From the NCBI RefSeq assembly GCF_001571285.1, contig NZ_BCTM01000042.1, positions 1 through 32,375 of the forward strand: 32,375 bases of DNA. The letters are read 5' to 3'. Every line of letters begins with the position of its first letter. Within the stretch, counting starts at the first letter, position 1. Below the pieces are notes generated by a model that saw only the letters and a program-made list of their open reading frames with translations, searched no databases and was not told where the DNA came from. This stretch comes from Kluyvera cryocrescens NBRC 102467. GTDB taxonomy: Bacteria > Pseudomonadota > Gammaproteobacteria > Enterobacterales > Enterobacteriaceae. This document shows positions 20,459-30,069 of the stretch, in pieces. A program made the position numbers and the translations under genes.

Positions 20459-21951
20459 TGCTGCGCCTGTTTGATCTGGACGGCGACGTCCTGCAGGCTT
20501 GCTTCAATACGTCCTAACCACTCTTCATTTATAAACAGACATTTTTGCTGTTCGCTAAAACGGTTGTGCTGCTGATGCCACTCTTCATCAAGGGCGCTGA
20601 GCTGCTGACGGATTTCAGTCGGCATATTCTCCGGCGTGCTGCTGCCCGGCAGCGACAGACGGGAGCCCTGTAGGCTGACGTCACGCACCACCAGATGTTG
20701 AGCCGCATCGACTTCCATATTTAGCGTCAGCGCAAAGCCGATGCCGTTAAGCTTCCCGCGGATTTCGCCACCCTTCTCTAGCCAGTTTTCCAGAGCCTGA
20801 CGTTCGAAGGTGATATGAATAACCTCAATATCGTGCAGCTTCAGCGGTTTTTGTAGCAACAGTGTGACCGTTGGCGACTGGACTTCTGGCGGCAGCTCGT
20901 AGTGTGGTTTACGGCTGAACATTCCGCCCAGGCGCGTGACCTTAAGCGCCGTTTTGTCACTTTGCTGCTGCTGGATGTGTAATCGTTGCTGGGTGATTGC
21001 ACCCAACTTATTGAGCATGGCTTGTTGCTGCCATGCGTGTCCGGTCATCAAAATATCTATCTGTTGCTGCAGGAGATTTCGGCTTTCAGCGTCATGCCAC
21101 AGACACTCTTGCAGCAAGATCAGATCGATAGGCGCTATCGCATCTCGACCGCTGAAAAAGGCACAGGCTTGCAGTAACCGAATGGCCTTTTTCCACCGGC
21201 GATCGGAGACATAAGGCGCATTCGGCAGATTATCCAACTGCTGACGAAGGGTAAAGATCAGTTCAAAGACTGCATCCGGTAGCTTGATGTTGCCGATATC
21301 TTTCTGCCACTGGAAATACTCTTCATCGGTGATCTGCAGATTGGCTGGGATGGGATTGTCGTTTTCATCCTGCTGGCTAATCAGCATTGAGCGGAAATTG
21401 CCTTTATCCTGCACTTTGTCGAGCCACAGGCGTATCAGCATACGGTCGTATAGCGCTTCAAGGCTGCTTTCAGCTTCGGGGAGTTCGTTCGACGCGGTGA
21501 CCAGCAACCGCATCGGGATCTTGTCAACGCTGGCTCCGTTACGGAAGTGACGCTCGTTAATGGCGGTAAGCAGCGTATTCAGGATAGCCGGGCCCGCTTT
21601 CCAGATTTCATCCAGGAAGACGATTTCGGCTTCCGGTAAATAGCCGGCGGTCAGGCGCTCGTAGCGGCCTTCATCTTTTAACGCCTGAATCGACAACGGG
21701 CCAAAGACCTCTTCCGGCGTGGAAAAGCGAGTCATCAGATATTCGAACGCGCGGGCGTGCTGAAAGGCGAACTTCAGACGGCGGGCAATCAGGCTTTTGG
21801 CGATTCCTGGCGGCCCCAGTAGGAAGACGCTTTCACCGCTCAATGCCGCCAAAAGGCACAGACGAATAGCATGGCTACGCTCAAATAACCCTTTCTCTAA
21901 CGCGCTGCTTAGACGCGAAATTCTTTCTGCTAATAAGTGTGGTTGGGCCAT
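20452..21951 (-). CDS. ravA: MoxR-family AAA+ ATPase RavA
   Basis: RavA forms hexamers that bind the lysine decarboxylase LdcI and, with ViaA, act on membrane respiratory enzymes. I chose the ATG at 21951 ([12 protein letters not shown]), giving 499 residues against 498 in E. coli. The frame extends 8 codons further upstream without a good site, while AGGTTAATT precedes this ATG. Walker A is GPPGIAKS with Lys52, Walker B is [12 protein letters not shown], and [13 protein letters not shown] is the sensor 1 region. The LdcI-binding LARA-like insert occupies the later part. It is followed directly by viaA. Confidence 0.96.
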   Translation of the reverse strand: MAQPHLLAERISRLSSALEKGLFERSHAIRLCLLAALSGESVFLLGPPGIAKSLIARRLKFAFQHARAFEYLMTRFSTPEEVFGPLSIQALKDEGRYERLTAGYLPEAEIVFLDEIWKAGPAILNTLLTAINERHFRNGASVDKIPMRLLVTASNELPEAESSLEALYDRMLIRLWLDKVQDKGNFRSMLISQQDENDNPIPANLQITDEEYFQWQKDIGNIKLPDAVFELIFTLRQQLDNLPNAPYVSDRRWKKAIRLLQACAFFSGRDAIAPIDLILLQECLWHDAESRNLLQQQIDILMTGHAWQQQAMLNKLGAITQQRLHIQQQQSDKTALKVTRLGGMFSRKPHYELPPEVQSPTVTLLLQKPLKLHDIEVIHITFERQALENWLEKGGEIRGKLNGIGFALTLNMEVDAAQHLVVRDVSLQGSRLSLPGSSTPENMPTEIRQQLSALDEEWHQQHNRFSEQQKCLFINEEWLGRIEASLQDVAVQIKQAQQC

Positions 21952-22169
21952 AATTAACCTGCGTCCTTTCGCCATGTAATCAGCTAACTGGCTGAGTATA
22001 GACGCTTAAGTCTGGCGGTGAATAGCCTGAAAGAACCTCGCCATTTATTGAGGCAGGTTAAGATGACGCAATTAAGGGGTACGATTTTGACGTTAATCGT
22101 GCATACTGTGCGCTTTTGGTGGGCCAAGGGACTAGGCACACATTTGTTTTATAAACGAAAGACTAGTCT
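21952..22169. promoter_or_regulatory. ravA-kup divergent spacer
   Basis: This 218 bp spacer carries the divergent promoters. TTGACG at 22087-22092 and TATAAA at 22150-22155 are too far apart to form one promoter. I could not assign a convincing pair for either gene. The kup start has only a weak AAAG ribosome binding site. Confidence 0.3.
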
Positions 22170-24038
22170 ATGAGCACTGATAATAAACAATCTTTATCAG
22201 CGATTACACTCGCTGCAATTGGCGTGGTATACGGCGATATCGGTACCAGCCCTCTTTATACGCTTCGTGAATGCTTGTCCGGTCAGTTTGGTTTTGGTGT
22301 TGAACGGGATGCCGTGTTTGGCTTCTTGTCGCTCATTTTCTGGCTGCTGATTTTCACCGTATCGCTCAAATACATTACTTTCGTCATGCGGGCAGATAAT
22401 GCCGGTGAAGGGGGGATCCTGACGCTGATGTCGCTGGCGGGACGTAACACGTCTGCACGCACAACATCGCTATTGGTGATCCTTGGGCTTATCGGCGGTA
22501 GCTTCTTCTATGGTGAAGTGGTTATTACCCCGGCGATCTCGGTGATGTCGGCGATTGAAGGTCTGGAAATCATTGCCCCGGATCTCGAAACCTGGGTGGT
22601 TCCGATTTCGATTATCGTTCTGACGCTGCTGTTTGCGATACAAAAGCACGGGACCAGCATGGTGGGCAAACTGTTCGCGCCGATTATGCTTATCTGGTTC
22701 CTGCTGCTGGCGGTATTGGGTGCGCGCAGCATTATTGCAAATCCGGAAGTGCTTCAGGCGTTAAACCCCTACTGGGCGGTTCACTTCTTCCTCGAGTATA
22801 AAACGGTCTCCTTTGTTGCGCTGGGTGCGGTGGTGCTGTCAATTACCGGTGTGGAAGCGTTGTACGCGGATATGGGGCACTTTGGTAAATTGCCGATCCG
22901 TCTGGCCTGGTTCTCCGTGGTGCTGCCGTCGCTGGTGCTGAACTACTTTGGTCAGGGCGCGCTGCTGCTGAAAAATCCGGAAGCCATTAAGAACCCGTTC
23001 TTCCTGCTGGCACCTGAGTGGGCGCTGATCCCGATGCTGATTCTCGCCGCGCTGGCGACGGTCATTGCCTCGCAGGCCGTTATCTCCGGGGTCTTCTCAT
23101 TGACTCGTCAGGCGGTTCGCCTGGGCTACCTGTCGCCGATGCGTATTATTCATACCTCGGAAATGGAGTCCGGTCAGATTTATATCCCGTTCATCAACTG
23201 GCTGCTCTATATCTCGGTTGTTATCGTCATTATCAGCTTTGAGCACTCTTCAAACCTGGCGGCGGCATACGGTATTGCCGTAACCGGAACCATGGTGCTA
23301 ACCACCATCCTGTTTACGACGGTGGCGCGTAAGAACTGGCACTGGAATAAGCTTGTTGTTGGTCTGCTGCTGGTGGCCTTTATGTGCATCGATATTCCGC
23401 TGTTCTCGGCCAACCTCGACAAAATTGTTTCCGGCGGTTGGCTGCCGCTGACGCTGGGTCTGGTGATGTTCACCATCATGACCACCTGGAAAAGCGAGCG
23501 TTTCCGCCTGCTGCGTCGTATGCATGAACATGGTAATTCTCTGGAAGCGATGATCGCCTCGCTGGAGAAATCACCGCCGGTACGTGTGCCGGGCACAGCA
23601 GTGTATATGTCGCGTGCGCTGAACGTTATACCGTTTGCTATGCTACATAACCTCAAGCACAACAAGGTGCTGCATGAGCGCGTGATACTCCTGACCTTGC
23701 GTACCGAAGATGCACCATATGTCCACAACGTTCGCCGTGTGCAGATTGAACAATTGTCGCCAACCTTCTGGCGCGTGGTTGCCAGCTACGGCTGGCGTGA
23801 AACGCCTAACGTCGAAGAGGTGTTCCACCGCTGCGGTCTTGAAGGCTTAAGCTGCCGGATGATGGAAACGTCGTTCTTTATGTCGCATGAGTCGCTGATC
23901 GTCGGTAAACGCCCGTGGTATCTGCGCCTGCGTGGCAAGCTGTATTTACTGCTCCAGCGCAACGCACTGCGCGCGCCGGACCAGTTTGAAATCCCGCCGA
24001 ATAGGGTTATCGAACTGGGAACCCAGGTCGAAATCTAA
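22170..24038 (+). CDS. kup: Low-affinity potassium transporter Kup
   Basis: Kup (TrkD) is an inner-membrane K+/H+ symporter that also takes up Cs+ and matters most at acidic pH. The 622 residues equal E. coli. The N-terminus carries the family signature [17 protein letters not shown]. About twelve membrane segments follow to around residue 450, including [23 protein letters not shown] (given as [14 protein letters not shown]) and [16 protein letters not shown]. The last 170 residues are a cytosolic domain ending in [14 protein letters not shown]. It is monocistronic with its own terminator. Confidence 0.98.
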   Translation: MSTDNKQSLSAITLAAIGVVYGDIGTSPLYTLRECLSGQFGFGVERDAVFGFLSLIFWLLIFTVSLKYITFVMRADNAGEGGILTLMSLAGRNTSARTTSLLVILGLIGGSFFYGEVVITPAISVMSAIEGLEIIAPDLETWVVPISIIVLTLLFAIQKHGTSMVGKLFAPIMLIWFLLLAVLGARSIIANPEVLQALNPYWAVHFFLEYKTVSFVALGAVVLSITGVEALYADMGHFGKLPIRLAWFSVVLPSLVLNYFGQGALLLKNPEAIKNPFFLLAPEWALIPMLILAALATVIASQAVISGVFSLTRQAVRLGYLSPMRIIHTSEMESGQIYIPFINWLLYISVVIVIISFEHSSNLAAAYGIAVTGTMVLTTILFTTVARKNWHWNKLVVGLLLVAFMCIDIPLFSANLDKIVSGGWLPLTLGLVMFTIMTTWKSERFRLLRRMHEHGNSLEAMIASLEKSPPVRVPGTAVYMSRALNVIPFAMLHNLKHNKVLHERVILLTLRTEDAPYVHNVRRVQIEQLSPTFWRVVASYGWRETPNVEEVFHRCGLEGLSCRMMETSFFMSHESLIVGKRPWYLRLRGKLYLLLQRNALRAPDQFEIPPNRVIELGTQVEI

Positions 24039-24046
24039 AACAATCA

Positions 24047-24081
24047 ACGCCCTCCCTCATTTTGACGGAGGGCGTTTTTTT
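24047..24081 (+). terminator. kup terminator
   Basis: ACGCCCTCC (24047-24055) pairs with GGAGGGCGT (24067-24075) in a 9-bp stem with an 11-nt loop, followed by seven T. It lies 8 nt after the kup stop. Confidence 0.92.
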
Positions 24082-24099
24082 ATCCTCAATTTCAGTTTG

Positions 24100-24111
24100 C
24101 GAAACGTTTCG
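24100..24111. promoter_or_regulatory. RbsR-type operator, upstream copy
   Basis: CGAAACGTTTCG is a perfect palindrome identical to the core of the downstream operator. It overlaps the left half of the CRP site. LacI/GalR-family regulators such as RbsR recognise this type of sequence. Confidence 0.75.
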
Positions 24112-24123
24112 ATGGCGATCACA
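24108..24123 (+). promoter_or_regulatory. CRP site of the rbs promoter
   Basis: TTCGATGGCGATCACA has a perfect right half (TCACA) and a 3-of-5 left half. Its centre at 24115.5 is exactly 61.5 bp upstream of the predicted start at 24177, the standard class I activation position. Confidence 0.6.
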
Positions 24124-24140
24124 TTTCTATAACCTGGTGA

Positions 24141-24177
24141 TGGTTTTCTGCGCGTACTTGAGACTAAACTTAAGATA
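24141..24177 (+). promoter_or_regulatory. rbsD promoter
   Basis: The -10 box TAAACT (24165-24170) has a poor -35 (GGTTTT at 24142-24147, 17 bp spacer). That is expected for a CRP-dependent promoter. The predicted start is near 24177, at the left edge of the downstream RbsR operator. Confidence 0.55.
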
Positions 24178-24192
24178 GCGAAACGTTTCGCT
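24177..24192. promoter_or_regulatory. RbsR operator, downstream copy
   Basis: AGCGAAACGTTTCGCT is a perfect 16-bp palindrome spanning about +1 to +16 of the rbs transcript, so bound RbsR would block initiation. Ribose releases RbsR. Confidence 0.85.
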
Positions 24193-24210
24193 AGTGGAGC
24201 AAGAAAACAA

Positions 24211-24630
24211 ATGAAGAAAGGCACGGTACTCAACTCTGATATCTCTGCGGTTATCTCCCGTCTGGGTCATACCGATACGCTGGTGGTGTGCGATGCGGGT
24301 TTACCTATTCCCCATAGCACTGCGCGCATTGATATGGCGTTAACCCAGGGCGTCCCCACCTTTATGCAGGTGTTGGGCGCAGTGACTCAGGAGATGCAGG
24401 TCGAGGCGGCCATTCTCGCGACGGAAATTCAACAACATAATCCGCAGCTCCACGAAACGTTGCTCAAACACATTGAGCAACTGCAACAACACCAGGGAAA
24501 TTGCATTGACGTTCGTTATGTCTCGCATGAGCAGTTTAAAAAACAAACCGCAGACAGTCAGGCGGTAATTCGCAGCGGGGAATGTTCCCCGTATGCGAAT
24601 ATCATTCTCTGTGCTGGCGTCACCTTCTGA
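24211..24630 (+). CDS. rbsD: D-ribose pyranase
   Basis: RbsD interconverts beta-pyranose and beta-furanose forms of ribose so that RbsK receives its substrate. The 139 residues equal E. coli. The catalytic His20 lies in [19 protein letters not shown], followed by [15 protein letters not shown]. The C-terminus ends [20 protein letters not shown], which closes the active site of the neighbouring subunit in the decamer. It is the first gene of the rbs operon, 7 bp before rbsA. Confidence 0.98.
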   Translation: MKKGTVLNSDISAVISRLGHTDTLVVCDAGLPIPHSTARIDMALTQGVPTFMQVLGAVTQEMQVEAAILATEIQQHNPQLHETLLKHIEQLQQHQGNCIDVRYVSHEQFKKQTADSQAVIRSGECSPYANIILCAGVTF

Positions 24631-24637
24631 GGCCATC

Positions 24638-26143
24638 ATGGACGCACTCTTACAACTCAAAGGGATCGATAAATCGTTCCCGGGCGTGAAGGCCCTCTCC
24701 GGCGCTGCGTTAAATGTCTATGCCGGGCGCGTGATGGCGCTGGTGGGCGAAAACGGCGCGGGTAAATCCACCATGATGAAAGTGCTGACCGGGATCTACG
24801 CCCGTGACGCCGGTTCATTATTATGGCTGGGCAAAGAGACTACCTTCACCGGTCCCAAATCCTCTCAGGAAGCCGGTATCGGTATCATTCACCAGGAGCT
24901 AAACCTGATCCCACAACTGACGATTGCCGAGAACATTTTCCTCGGCCGTGAGTTTGTTGGTCGTTTTGGCAAAATTGACTGGAAAAAGATGTATGCCGAA
25001 GCCGATGTTCTGCTGGCAAAGCTGAACTTGCGCTTTAAGAGCGACAGGCTGGTAGGGGAATTATCGATAGGCGATCAGCAGATGGTTGAAATTGCCAAGG
25101 TGCTGAGCTTTGAGTCGAAGGTCATCATTATGGATGAACCCACCGATGCGCTAACCGATACCGAAACCGAATCCCTATTCCGCGTCATCCGCGAGCTGAA
25201 ATCGCAGGGGCGCGGCATTGTTTATATTTCTCACCGTATGAAAGAGATTTTCGAGATTTGCGATGACGTAACGGTCTTCCGCGACGGGCAGTTTATCGCC
25301 GAACGCGAAGTGGCCAGTCTCAACGAAGATCTGCTAATCGAAATGATGGTCGGACGTAAGCTCGAAGATCAGTACCCGCGTCTTGATAAAGCGCCGGGTG
25401 ATATCCGCCTCAAGGTGGATGCGCTGTGTGGGCCTGGCGTTGAAAATGTCTCCTTTACCCTGCGTAAAGGCGAAATTCTTGGCGTTGCCGGGTTGATGGG
25501 CGCCGGGCGTACGGAACTGATGAAAGTCCTGTACGGCGCGCTGCCGCGCTCCAGTGGTTATGTGACCCTTGATGGGCATGAAGTGGTGACCCGCTCTCCG
25601 CAGGACGGTCTCGCGAACGGCATCGTTTATATTTCCGAAGACCGTAAGCGTGATGGGCTGGTGCTTGGCATGTCGGTTAAAGAGAACATGTCTTTGACCG
25701 CGCTGCGCTATTTCAGCCGCACTGGCGGTAGCCTTAAACATAAAGATGAACAGCAGGCGGTAAGCGACTTTATCCGTCTGTTCAACGTGAAGACCCCATC
25801 CATGGAGCAGGCGATTGGCCTGTTGTCCGGCGGTAACCAGCAGAAGGTTGCTATCGCCCGCGGTCTGATGACCCGTCCAAAAGTTCTGATCCTCGATGAG
25901 CCAACGCGCGGCGTCGATGTGGGCGCGAAGAAAGAGATTTATCAGCTAATCAACCAGTTCAAGGCCGATGGCCTGAGCATCATTCTGGTTTCCTCCGAGA
26001 TGCCAGAAGTATTGGGGATGAGCGATCGCATTATTGTGATGCATGAAGGGCATCTCGGCGGTGAGTTTTCACGCGAGCAGGCCACCCAGGAAGTATTAAT
26101 GGCTGCCGCTGTGGGCAAGCTTAACCGCGTGAACCAGGAGTAA
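24638..26143 (+). CDS. rbsA: Ribose ABC transporter ATP-binding protein
   Basis: RbsA is the double ATPase that powers ribose uptake on the inner face of the inner membrane. I chose the ATG at 24638 ([16 protein letters not shown]), giving 501 residues as in E. coli; a longer frame from 24593 overlaps rbsD and has no support. Domain 1 has Walker [10 protein letters not shown] and Walker [12 protein letters not shown]. Domain 2 has a degenerate Walker [10 protein letters not shown], but an intact signature [14 protein letters not shown] and [11 protein letters not shown], which is the usual asymmetry of sugar CUT2 transporters. It is followed by rbsC after 5 bp. Confidence 0.98.
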   Translation: MDALLQLKGIDKSFPGVKALSGAALNVYAGRVMALVGENGAGKSTMMKVLTGIYARDAGSLLWLGKETTFTGPKSSQEAGIGIIHQELNLIPQLTIAENIFLGREFVGRFGKIDWKKMYAEADVLLAKLNLRFKSDRLVGELSIGDQQMVEIAKVLSFESKVIIMDEPTDALTDTETESLFRVIRELKSQGRGIVYISHRMKEIFEICDDVTVFRDGQFIAEREVASLNEDLLIEMMVGRKLEDQYPRLDKAPGDIRLKVDALCGPGVENVSFTLRKGEILGVAGLMGAGRTELMKVLYGALPRSSGYVTLDGHEVVTRSPQDGLANGIVYISEDRKRDGLVLGMSVKENMSLTALRYFSRTGGSLKHKDEQQAVSDFIRLFNVKTPSMEQAIGLLSGGNQQKVAIARGLMTRPKVLILDEPTRGVDVGAKKEIYQLINQFKADGLSIILVSSEMPEVLGMSDRIIVMHEGHLGGEFSREQATQEVLMAAAVGKLNRVNQE

Positions 26144-26148
26144 AAAAG

Positions 26149-27114
26149 ATGACAACCCAGTCTGTGGCAGGTCGCCGCTATTTCACCAAAGCATGGCTGC
26201 TGGAGCAAAAATCGCTGATTGCCCTGCTGGTGCTGATAGCGGTTGTGTCGACCATGAGCCCCAACTTTTTTACCGTCAATAACCTGTTCAACATCCTGCA
26301 GCAAACCTCCGTGAATGCGATCATGGCGGTCGGGATGACGCTGGTCATTTTAACGTCTGGGATCGACCTGTCCGTCGGTTCATTGCTGGCGTTGACCGGC
26401 GCGGTCGCCGCGTCGATTGTGGGTATCGAAGTTAATGCGCTGGTGGCGGTTGCTGCCGCACTCGCATTAGGTGCCGCAATCGGGGCCGTTACCGGCGTGA
26501 TTGTTGCCAAAGGGCGCGTTCAGGCATTTATCGCGACCCTGGTCATGATGCTGCTGCTGCGCGGTGTGACGATGGTGTATACCAACGGCAGTCCGGTAAA
26601 TACCGGGTTTACCGATAACGCCGATGTCTTTGGCTGGTTTGGTATCGGTCGTCCGCTGGGGATCCCTACGCCGGTATGGATCATGGGGATTGTTTTCCTC
26701 GCGGCCTGGTACATGCTGCACCACACTCGCTTGGGTCGTTATATCTATGCGCTGGGCGGTAACGAAGCGGCAACCCGCCTCTCCGGTATCAGCGTCAACA
26801 AAGTCAAAATTATCGTCTACTCTTTGTGCGGGTTATTGTCAGCATTGGCGGGCATTATTGAAGTGGCTCGCCTCTCTTCGGCACAGCCGACGGCGGGTAC
26901 CGGCTATGAGCTGGATGCTATCGCGGCGGTGGTGCTGGGCGGTACCAGCCTGGCAGGCGGTAAGGGTCGTATCGTTGGCACACTTATCGGTGCGCTGATC
27001 CTTGGTTTTCTGAACAACGGTTTGAACTTGTTAGGTGTTTCTTCTTATTACCAGATGATCGTTAAAGCAGTCGTGATTTTGCTGGCGGTGCTGGTGGACA
27101 ACAAAAAGCAGTAA
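26149..27114 (+). CDS. rbsC: Ribose ABC transporter permease
   Basis: RbsC forms the membrane channel of the RbsABC importer in the inner membrane. The 321 residues equal E. coli and show about eight to ten hydrophobic segments. The CUT2 permease features GMTLVILTSGIDLSVGS and AAVVLGGTSLAGGKGRIVGT are present; the second is the cytoplasmic loop that docks onto RbsA. GGAG at the end of rbsA serves as its ribosome binding site, so the genes are probably coupled. Confidence 0.98.
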   Translation: MTTQSVAGRRYFTKAWLLEQKSLIALLVLIAVVSTMSPNFFTVNNLFNILQQTSVNAIMAVGMTLVILTSGIDLSVGSLLALTGAVAASIVGIEVNALVAVAAALALGAAIGAVTGVIVAKGRVQAFIATLVMMLLLRGVTMVYTNGSPVNTGFTDNADVFGWFGIGRPLGIPTPVWIMGIVFLAAWYMLHHTRLGRYIYALGGNEAATRLSGISVNKVKIIVYSLCGLLSALAGIIEVARLSSAQPTAGTGYELDAIAAVVLGGTSLAGGKGRIVGTLIGALILGFLNNGLNLLGVSSYYQMIVKAVVILLAVLVDNKKQ

Positions 27115-27141
27115 CTAACGACACTACAGGACATCTTAGAT

Positions 27142-28032
27142 ATGAACATGAAAAAACTGGCTACCCTGGTTTCCGCGGTTGCGCTGAGCGCGACCGTCAG
27201 CGCGAACGCGATGGCAAAAGACACAATTGCTCTGGTTATCTCTACCCTCAATAACCCGTTCTTTGTTTCTCTGAAGGATGGCGCGCAGAAAGAAGCTGAC
27301 AAACTGGGTTACAACCTGGTGGTTCTGGATTCGCAGAACAACCCGGCGAAAGAGCTGGCTAACGTTCAGGATTTAACGGTTCGCGGCACCAAAATCCTGC
27401 TGATCAACCCAACGGATTCCGACGCAGTCGGTAACGCCATTAAGATGGCAAACCAGGCAAAAATCCCGGTCATCACCCTTGACCGCGTGGCTTCTAAAGG
27501 TGATGTGGTCAGCCATATCGCTTCCGATAACGTACTGGGTGGTAAAATTGCCGGTGACTATATCGCCAAGAAAGAAGGCGAAGGCGCGAAAGTTATTGAA
27601 CTTCAGGGTATTGCTGGCACGTCTGCAGCGCGCGAGCGTGGCGAAGGTTTCCAGCAGGCCGTGGCTGCACACAAATTTAATGTCCTGGCCAGCCAGCCCG
27701 CTGACTTCGACCGTACCAAAGGCCTGAACGTCATGCAGAACCTGCTGACTGCGCACCCTGATGTGAAAGCGGTCTTTGCGCAGAACGACGAAATGGCGCT
27801 GGGCGCACTGCGTGCGCTGCAAACTGCCGGTAAATCCGATGTGATGGTGGTGGGCTTTGACGGCACGCCAGATGGCGAAAAAGCAGTAAATGATGGCAAA
27901 CTGGCGGCGACTATCGCTCAGTTGCCGGACCAGATCGGTGCTAAAGGCGTTGAAACCGCTGATAAAGTACTGAAAGGCGAAAAGGTACAGGCAAAATATC
28001 CTGTTGACCTGAAGCTGGTAATCAAGCAGTAA
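27142..28032 (+). CDS. rbsB: Ribose-binding periplasmic protein
   Basis: RbsB binds ribose in the periplasm and delivers it to RbsAC; it also presents ribose to the chemoreceptor Trg. The 296 residues start with a signal peptide ([20 protein letters not shown]) with probable cleavage at [11 protein letters not shown]. The mature part has the two-lobed type I fold, including [30 protein letters not shown] and [13 protein letters not shown], which hold ribose contacts. The ribosome binding site is AGGA. It is followed by two hairpins before rbsK. Confidence 0.98.
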   Translation: MNMKKLATLVSAVALSATVSANAMAKDTIALVISTLNNPFFVSLKDGAQKEADKLGYNLVVLDSQNNPAKELANVQDLTVRGTKILLINPTDSDAVGNAIKMANQAKIPVITLDRVASKGDVVSHIASDNVLGGKIAGDYIAKKEGEGAKVIELQGIAGTSAARERGEGFQQAVAAHKFNVLASQPADFDRTKGLNVMQNLLTAHPDVKAVFAQNDEMALGALRALQTAGKSDVMVVGFDGTPDGEKAVNDGKLAATIAQLPDQIGAKGVETADKVLKGEKVQAKYPVDLKLVIKQ

Positions 28033-28047
28033 TAACGCGAATGCGAT

Positions 28048-28066
28048 TCAGGCTGCCGAAGCCTGA
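28048..28066 (+). other. rbsB 3' hairpin 1
   Basis: TCAGGCT and AGCCTGA form a 7-bp stem with a 5-nt loop 16 nt after the rbsB stop. It probably protects the rbsDACB part of the mRNA. No T-tract follows. Confidence 0.55.
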
Positions 28067-28096
28067 TGGACAACATCAATAAGAAAAGTAGGGCAC

Positions 28097-28120
28097 GCGC
28101 CACCGGTTGTCCGGTGGCGC
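28097..28120 (+). other. rbsB-rbsK hairpin 2, possible attenuator
   Basis: GCGCCACCGG and CCGGTGGCGC form a perfect 10-bp GC-rich stem with a TTGT tetraloop. It is followed by ATCTT, too short for a strong terminator. It may cause partial termination or block 3' exonucleases, which would make rbsB mRNA more abundant than rbsK. Confidence 0.6.
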
Positions 28121-28141
28121 ATCTTACCGGACACTCTGAAA

Positions 28142-29071
28142 ATGAAAACCGCAGGCAAACTCGTCGTCCTTGGCAGCATCAATGCCGATCATATTCTCAA
28201 TCTTGAATCATTCCCGACGCCGGGCGAAACCGTCACCGGTAGCCATTATCAGGTCGCTTTTGGCGGCAAAGGTGCGAATCAGGCGGTTGCTGCCGGACGT
28301 AGCGGTGCGGATATCGCGTTTATCGCCTGTACCGGCGACGATGATATCGGCGAACGCATCCGTAAACAGCTGCAAGTGGACCGTATTGACGTGGCGCCCG
28401 TGAGCGCCGTCTCCGGAGAATCTACCGGCGTTGCGCTGATCTTTGTTAACGGCGAAGGCGAAAACGTTATTGGGATCCATGCGGGTGCCAATGCCGCATT
28501 ATCAATGTCATTAGTGGAAGCCCAGCGGGAGCGAATCGCGAACGCGGATGCATTACTCATGCAGCTGGAATCCCCGCTGGACAGCGTACTGTTGGCCGCA
28601 CGCATTGCCCATCAGAACCAGACAACCGTGGTATTAAACCCTGCCCCGGCGCGCGAGCTGCCGGACACGCTGCTGTCGCTGGTGGATATAATTACCCCGA
28701 ACGAAACGGAAGCCGAGAAGCTAACCGGCGTGCGGGTTGAAAATGATGACGATGCTGCGAAAGCTGCGCAGGCTCTGCACGCTAAAGGGATCGATACGGT
28801 CATTATTACGCTTGGTAGCCGTGGCGTATGGGCTAGCGTAAAGGGCGAAGGTCGTCGAGTGCCGGGCTTTAAAGTTCAGGCCATCGATACGATTGCTGCG
28901 GGCGATACCTTTAACGGTGCGCTGATGACGGCGCTGCTGGAGAAAACGCCGTTAGCTGAGGCGCTGCGCTTCGCGCATGCGGCGGCGGCTATCGCCGTCA
29001 CACGTAAAGGCGCGCAGCCATCTGTTCCGTGGCGTAAAGAAATCGACGAATTTTTAGGTCAACAGGGGTAA
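28142..29071 (+). CDS. rbsK: Ribokinase
   Basis: RbsK phosphorylates ribose at O5 to ribose-5-phosphate with ATP in the cytosol and is activated by K+. The 309 residues equal E. coli. PfkB signature 1 is FGGKGANQAVAAGR near residue 41. The second signature, DTIAAGDTFNGALM, holds the anion hole and the catalytic aspartate (Asp255 in E. coli). Ribose-binding LGSINADHILN is at the N-terminus. The start has a poor ribosome binding site (GGA 10-12 nt away), suggesting modest translation. Confidence 0.98.
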   Translation: MKTAGKLVVLGSINADHILNLESFPTPGETVTGSHYQVAFGGKGANQAVAAGRSGADIAFIACTGDDDIGERIRKQLQVDRIDVAPVSAVSGESTGVALIFVNGEGENVIGIHAGANAALSMSLVEAQRERIANADALLMQLESPLDSVLLAARIAHQNQTTVVLNPAPARELPDTLLSLVDIITPNETEAEKLTGVRVENDDDAAKAAQALHAKGIDTVIITLGSRGVWASVKGEGRRVPGFKVQAIDTIAAGDTFNGALMTALLEKTPLAEALRFAHAAAAIAVTRKGAQPSVPWRKEIDEFLGQQG

Positions 29072-29074
29072 CGC

Positions 29075-30067
29075 TTGGCCACCATGAAGGATGTTGCCCG
29101 CCTGGCGGGCGTTTCCACCTCTACGGTATCTCACGTTATTAACAAAGACCGGTTTGTCAGCGATGCCATTACCGGGAAAGTTGATGCGGCGATTAAAGAG
29201 CTGAACTACGCGCCTTCTGCTTTAGCGCGTAGCCTGAAACTGAATCAGACCCGAACCATCGGGATGCTGATCACCGCCAGTACCAACCCGTTCTACTCCG
29301 AGCTGGTGCGCGGCGTTGAACGGAGCTGCTTCGAGCGGGGCTACAGCCTGGTGCTGTGTAATACCGAGGGCGACGAACAGCGGATGAACCGCAATCTTGA
29401 GACGCTAATGCAAAAACGCGTTGATGGGCTGCTGCTGCTGTGTACCGAAACGCACCAACCGTCGCTGGAAATTATGCAACGTTATCCTTCTATCCCTTCC
29501 GTCATGATGGACTGGGCCCCGTTTGATGGCGACAGCGACCTGATTCAGGATAACTCGCTGCTCGGCGGTGATATGGCTACGCGCTATCTTATCGAGCGAG
29601 GCTATACCCGGATTGCCTGCATCGCCGGTCCGCTGGATAAAACCCCTGCGCGTCTGCGTCTTGAAGGCTATCGGGAAGCGATGAATAACGCGAAGCTACC
29701 GATCCCGGCTGGGTATGAAATCACCAGCAACTTTGAGTTTGGCGGCGGCTTTGATGCTATGCAGCAGTTGTTAACGCACCCGGTGCGTCCGGATGCGGTA
29801 TTTGTCGGTAATGATGCGATGGCGGTGGGTGTTTATCAGTCGCTGTATCAAGCGGGGCTACGCATCCCACAGGATGTGGCCGTGATCGGCTATGACGATA
29901 TTGAGCTGGCGCGCTACATGACGCCACCGTTGACCACTATCCATCAACCGAAAGATGAACTGGGTGAACTGGCCATTGATGTCTTAATTCATCGAATCGC
30001 CCAACCCGGACAAAAGCAGCAGCGTATGCAACTGACGCCCGAGCTGGTGGTTCGCGGATCCGTTTAA
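29075..30067 (+). CDS. rbsR: Ribose operon repressor RbsR (LacI/GalR family)
   Basis: RbsR represses rbsDACBKR until ribose binds it. The 330 residues begin with the LacI-type helix-turn-helix [20 protein letters not shown], then the hinge [16 protein letters not shown] and a periplasmic-binding-like core with [20 protein letters not shown] (given as [12 protein letters not shown]). I chose the TTG at 29075, as for E. coli, because AGGGG at 29064-29068 is 6 nt away. The internal ATG at 29084 would lie 15 nt from it and lose three residues. Only 3 nt separate it from the rbsK stop, so coupling is likely. It converges with hsrA, 2 bp apart. Confidence 0.96.
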   Translation: MATMKDVARLAGVSTSTVSHVINKDRFVSDAITGKVDAAIKELNYAPSALARSLKLNQTRTIGMLITASTNPFYSELVRGVERSCFERGYSLVLCNTEGDEQRMNRNLETLMQKRVDGLLLLCTETHQPSLEIMQRYPSIPSVMMDWAPFDGDSDLIQDNSLLGGDMATRYLIERGYTRIACIAGPLDKTPARLRLEGYREAMNNAKLPIPAGYEITSNFEFGGGFDAMQQLLTHPVRPDAVFVGNDAMAVGVYQSLYQAGLRIPQDVAVIGYDDIELARYMTPPLTTIHQPKDELGELAIDVLIHRIAQPGQKQQRMQLTPELVVRGSV

Positions 30068-30069
30068 GG

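Noticed and set aside
24593-24637. 15-codon N-terminal extension of rbsA
   Set aside because: It overlaps the rbsD coding end and does not match the family N-terminus; the ATG at 24638 does.
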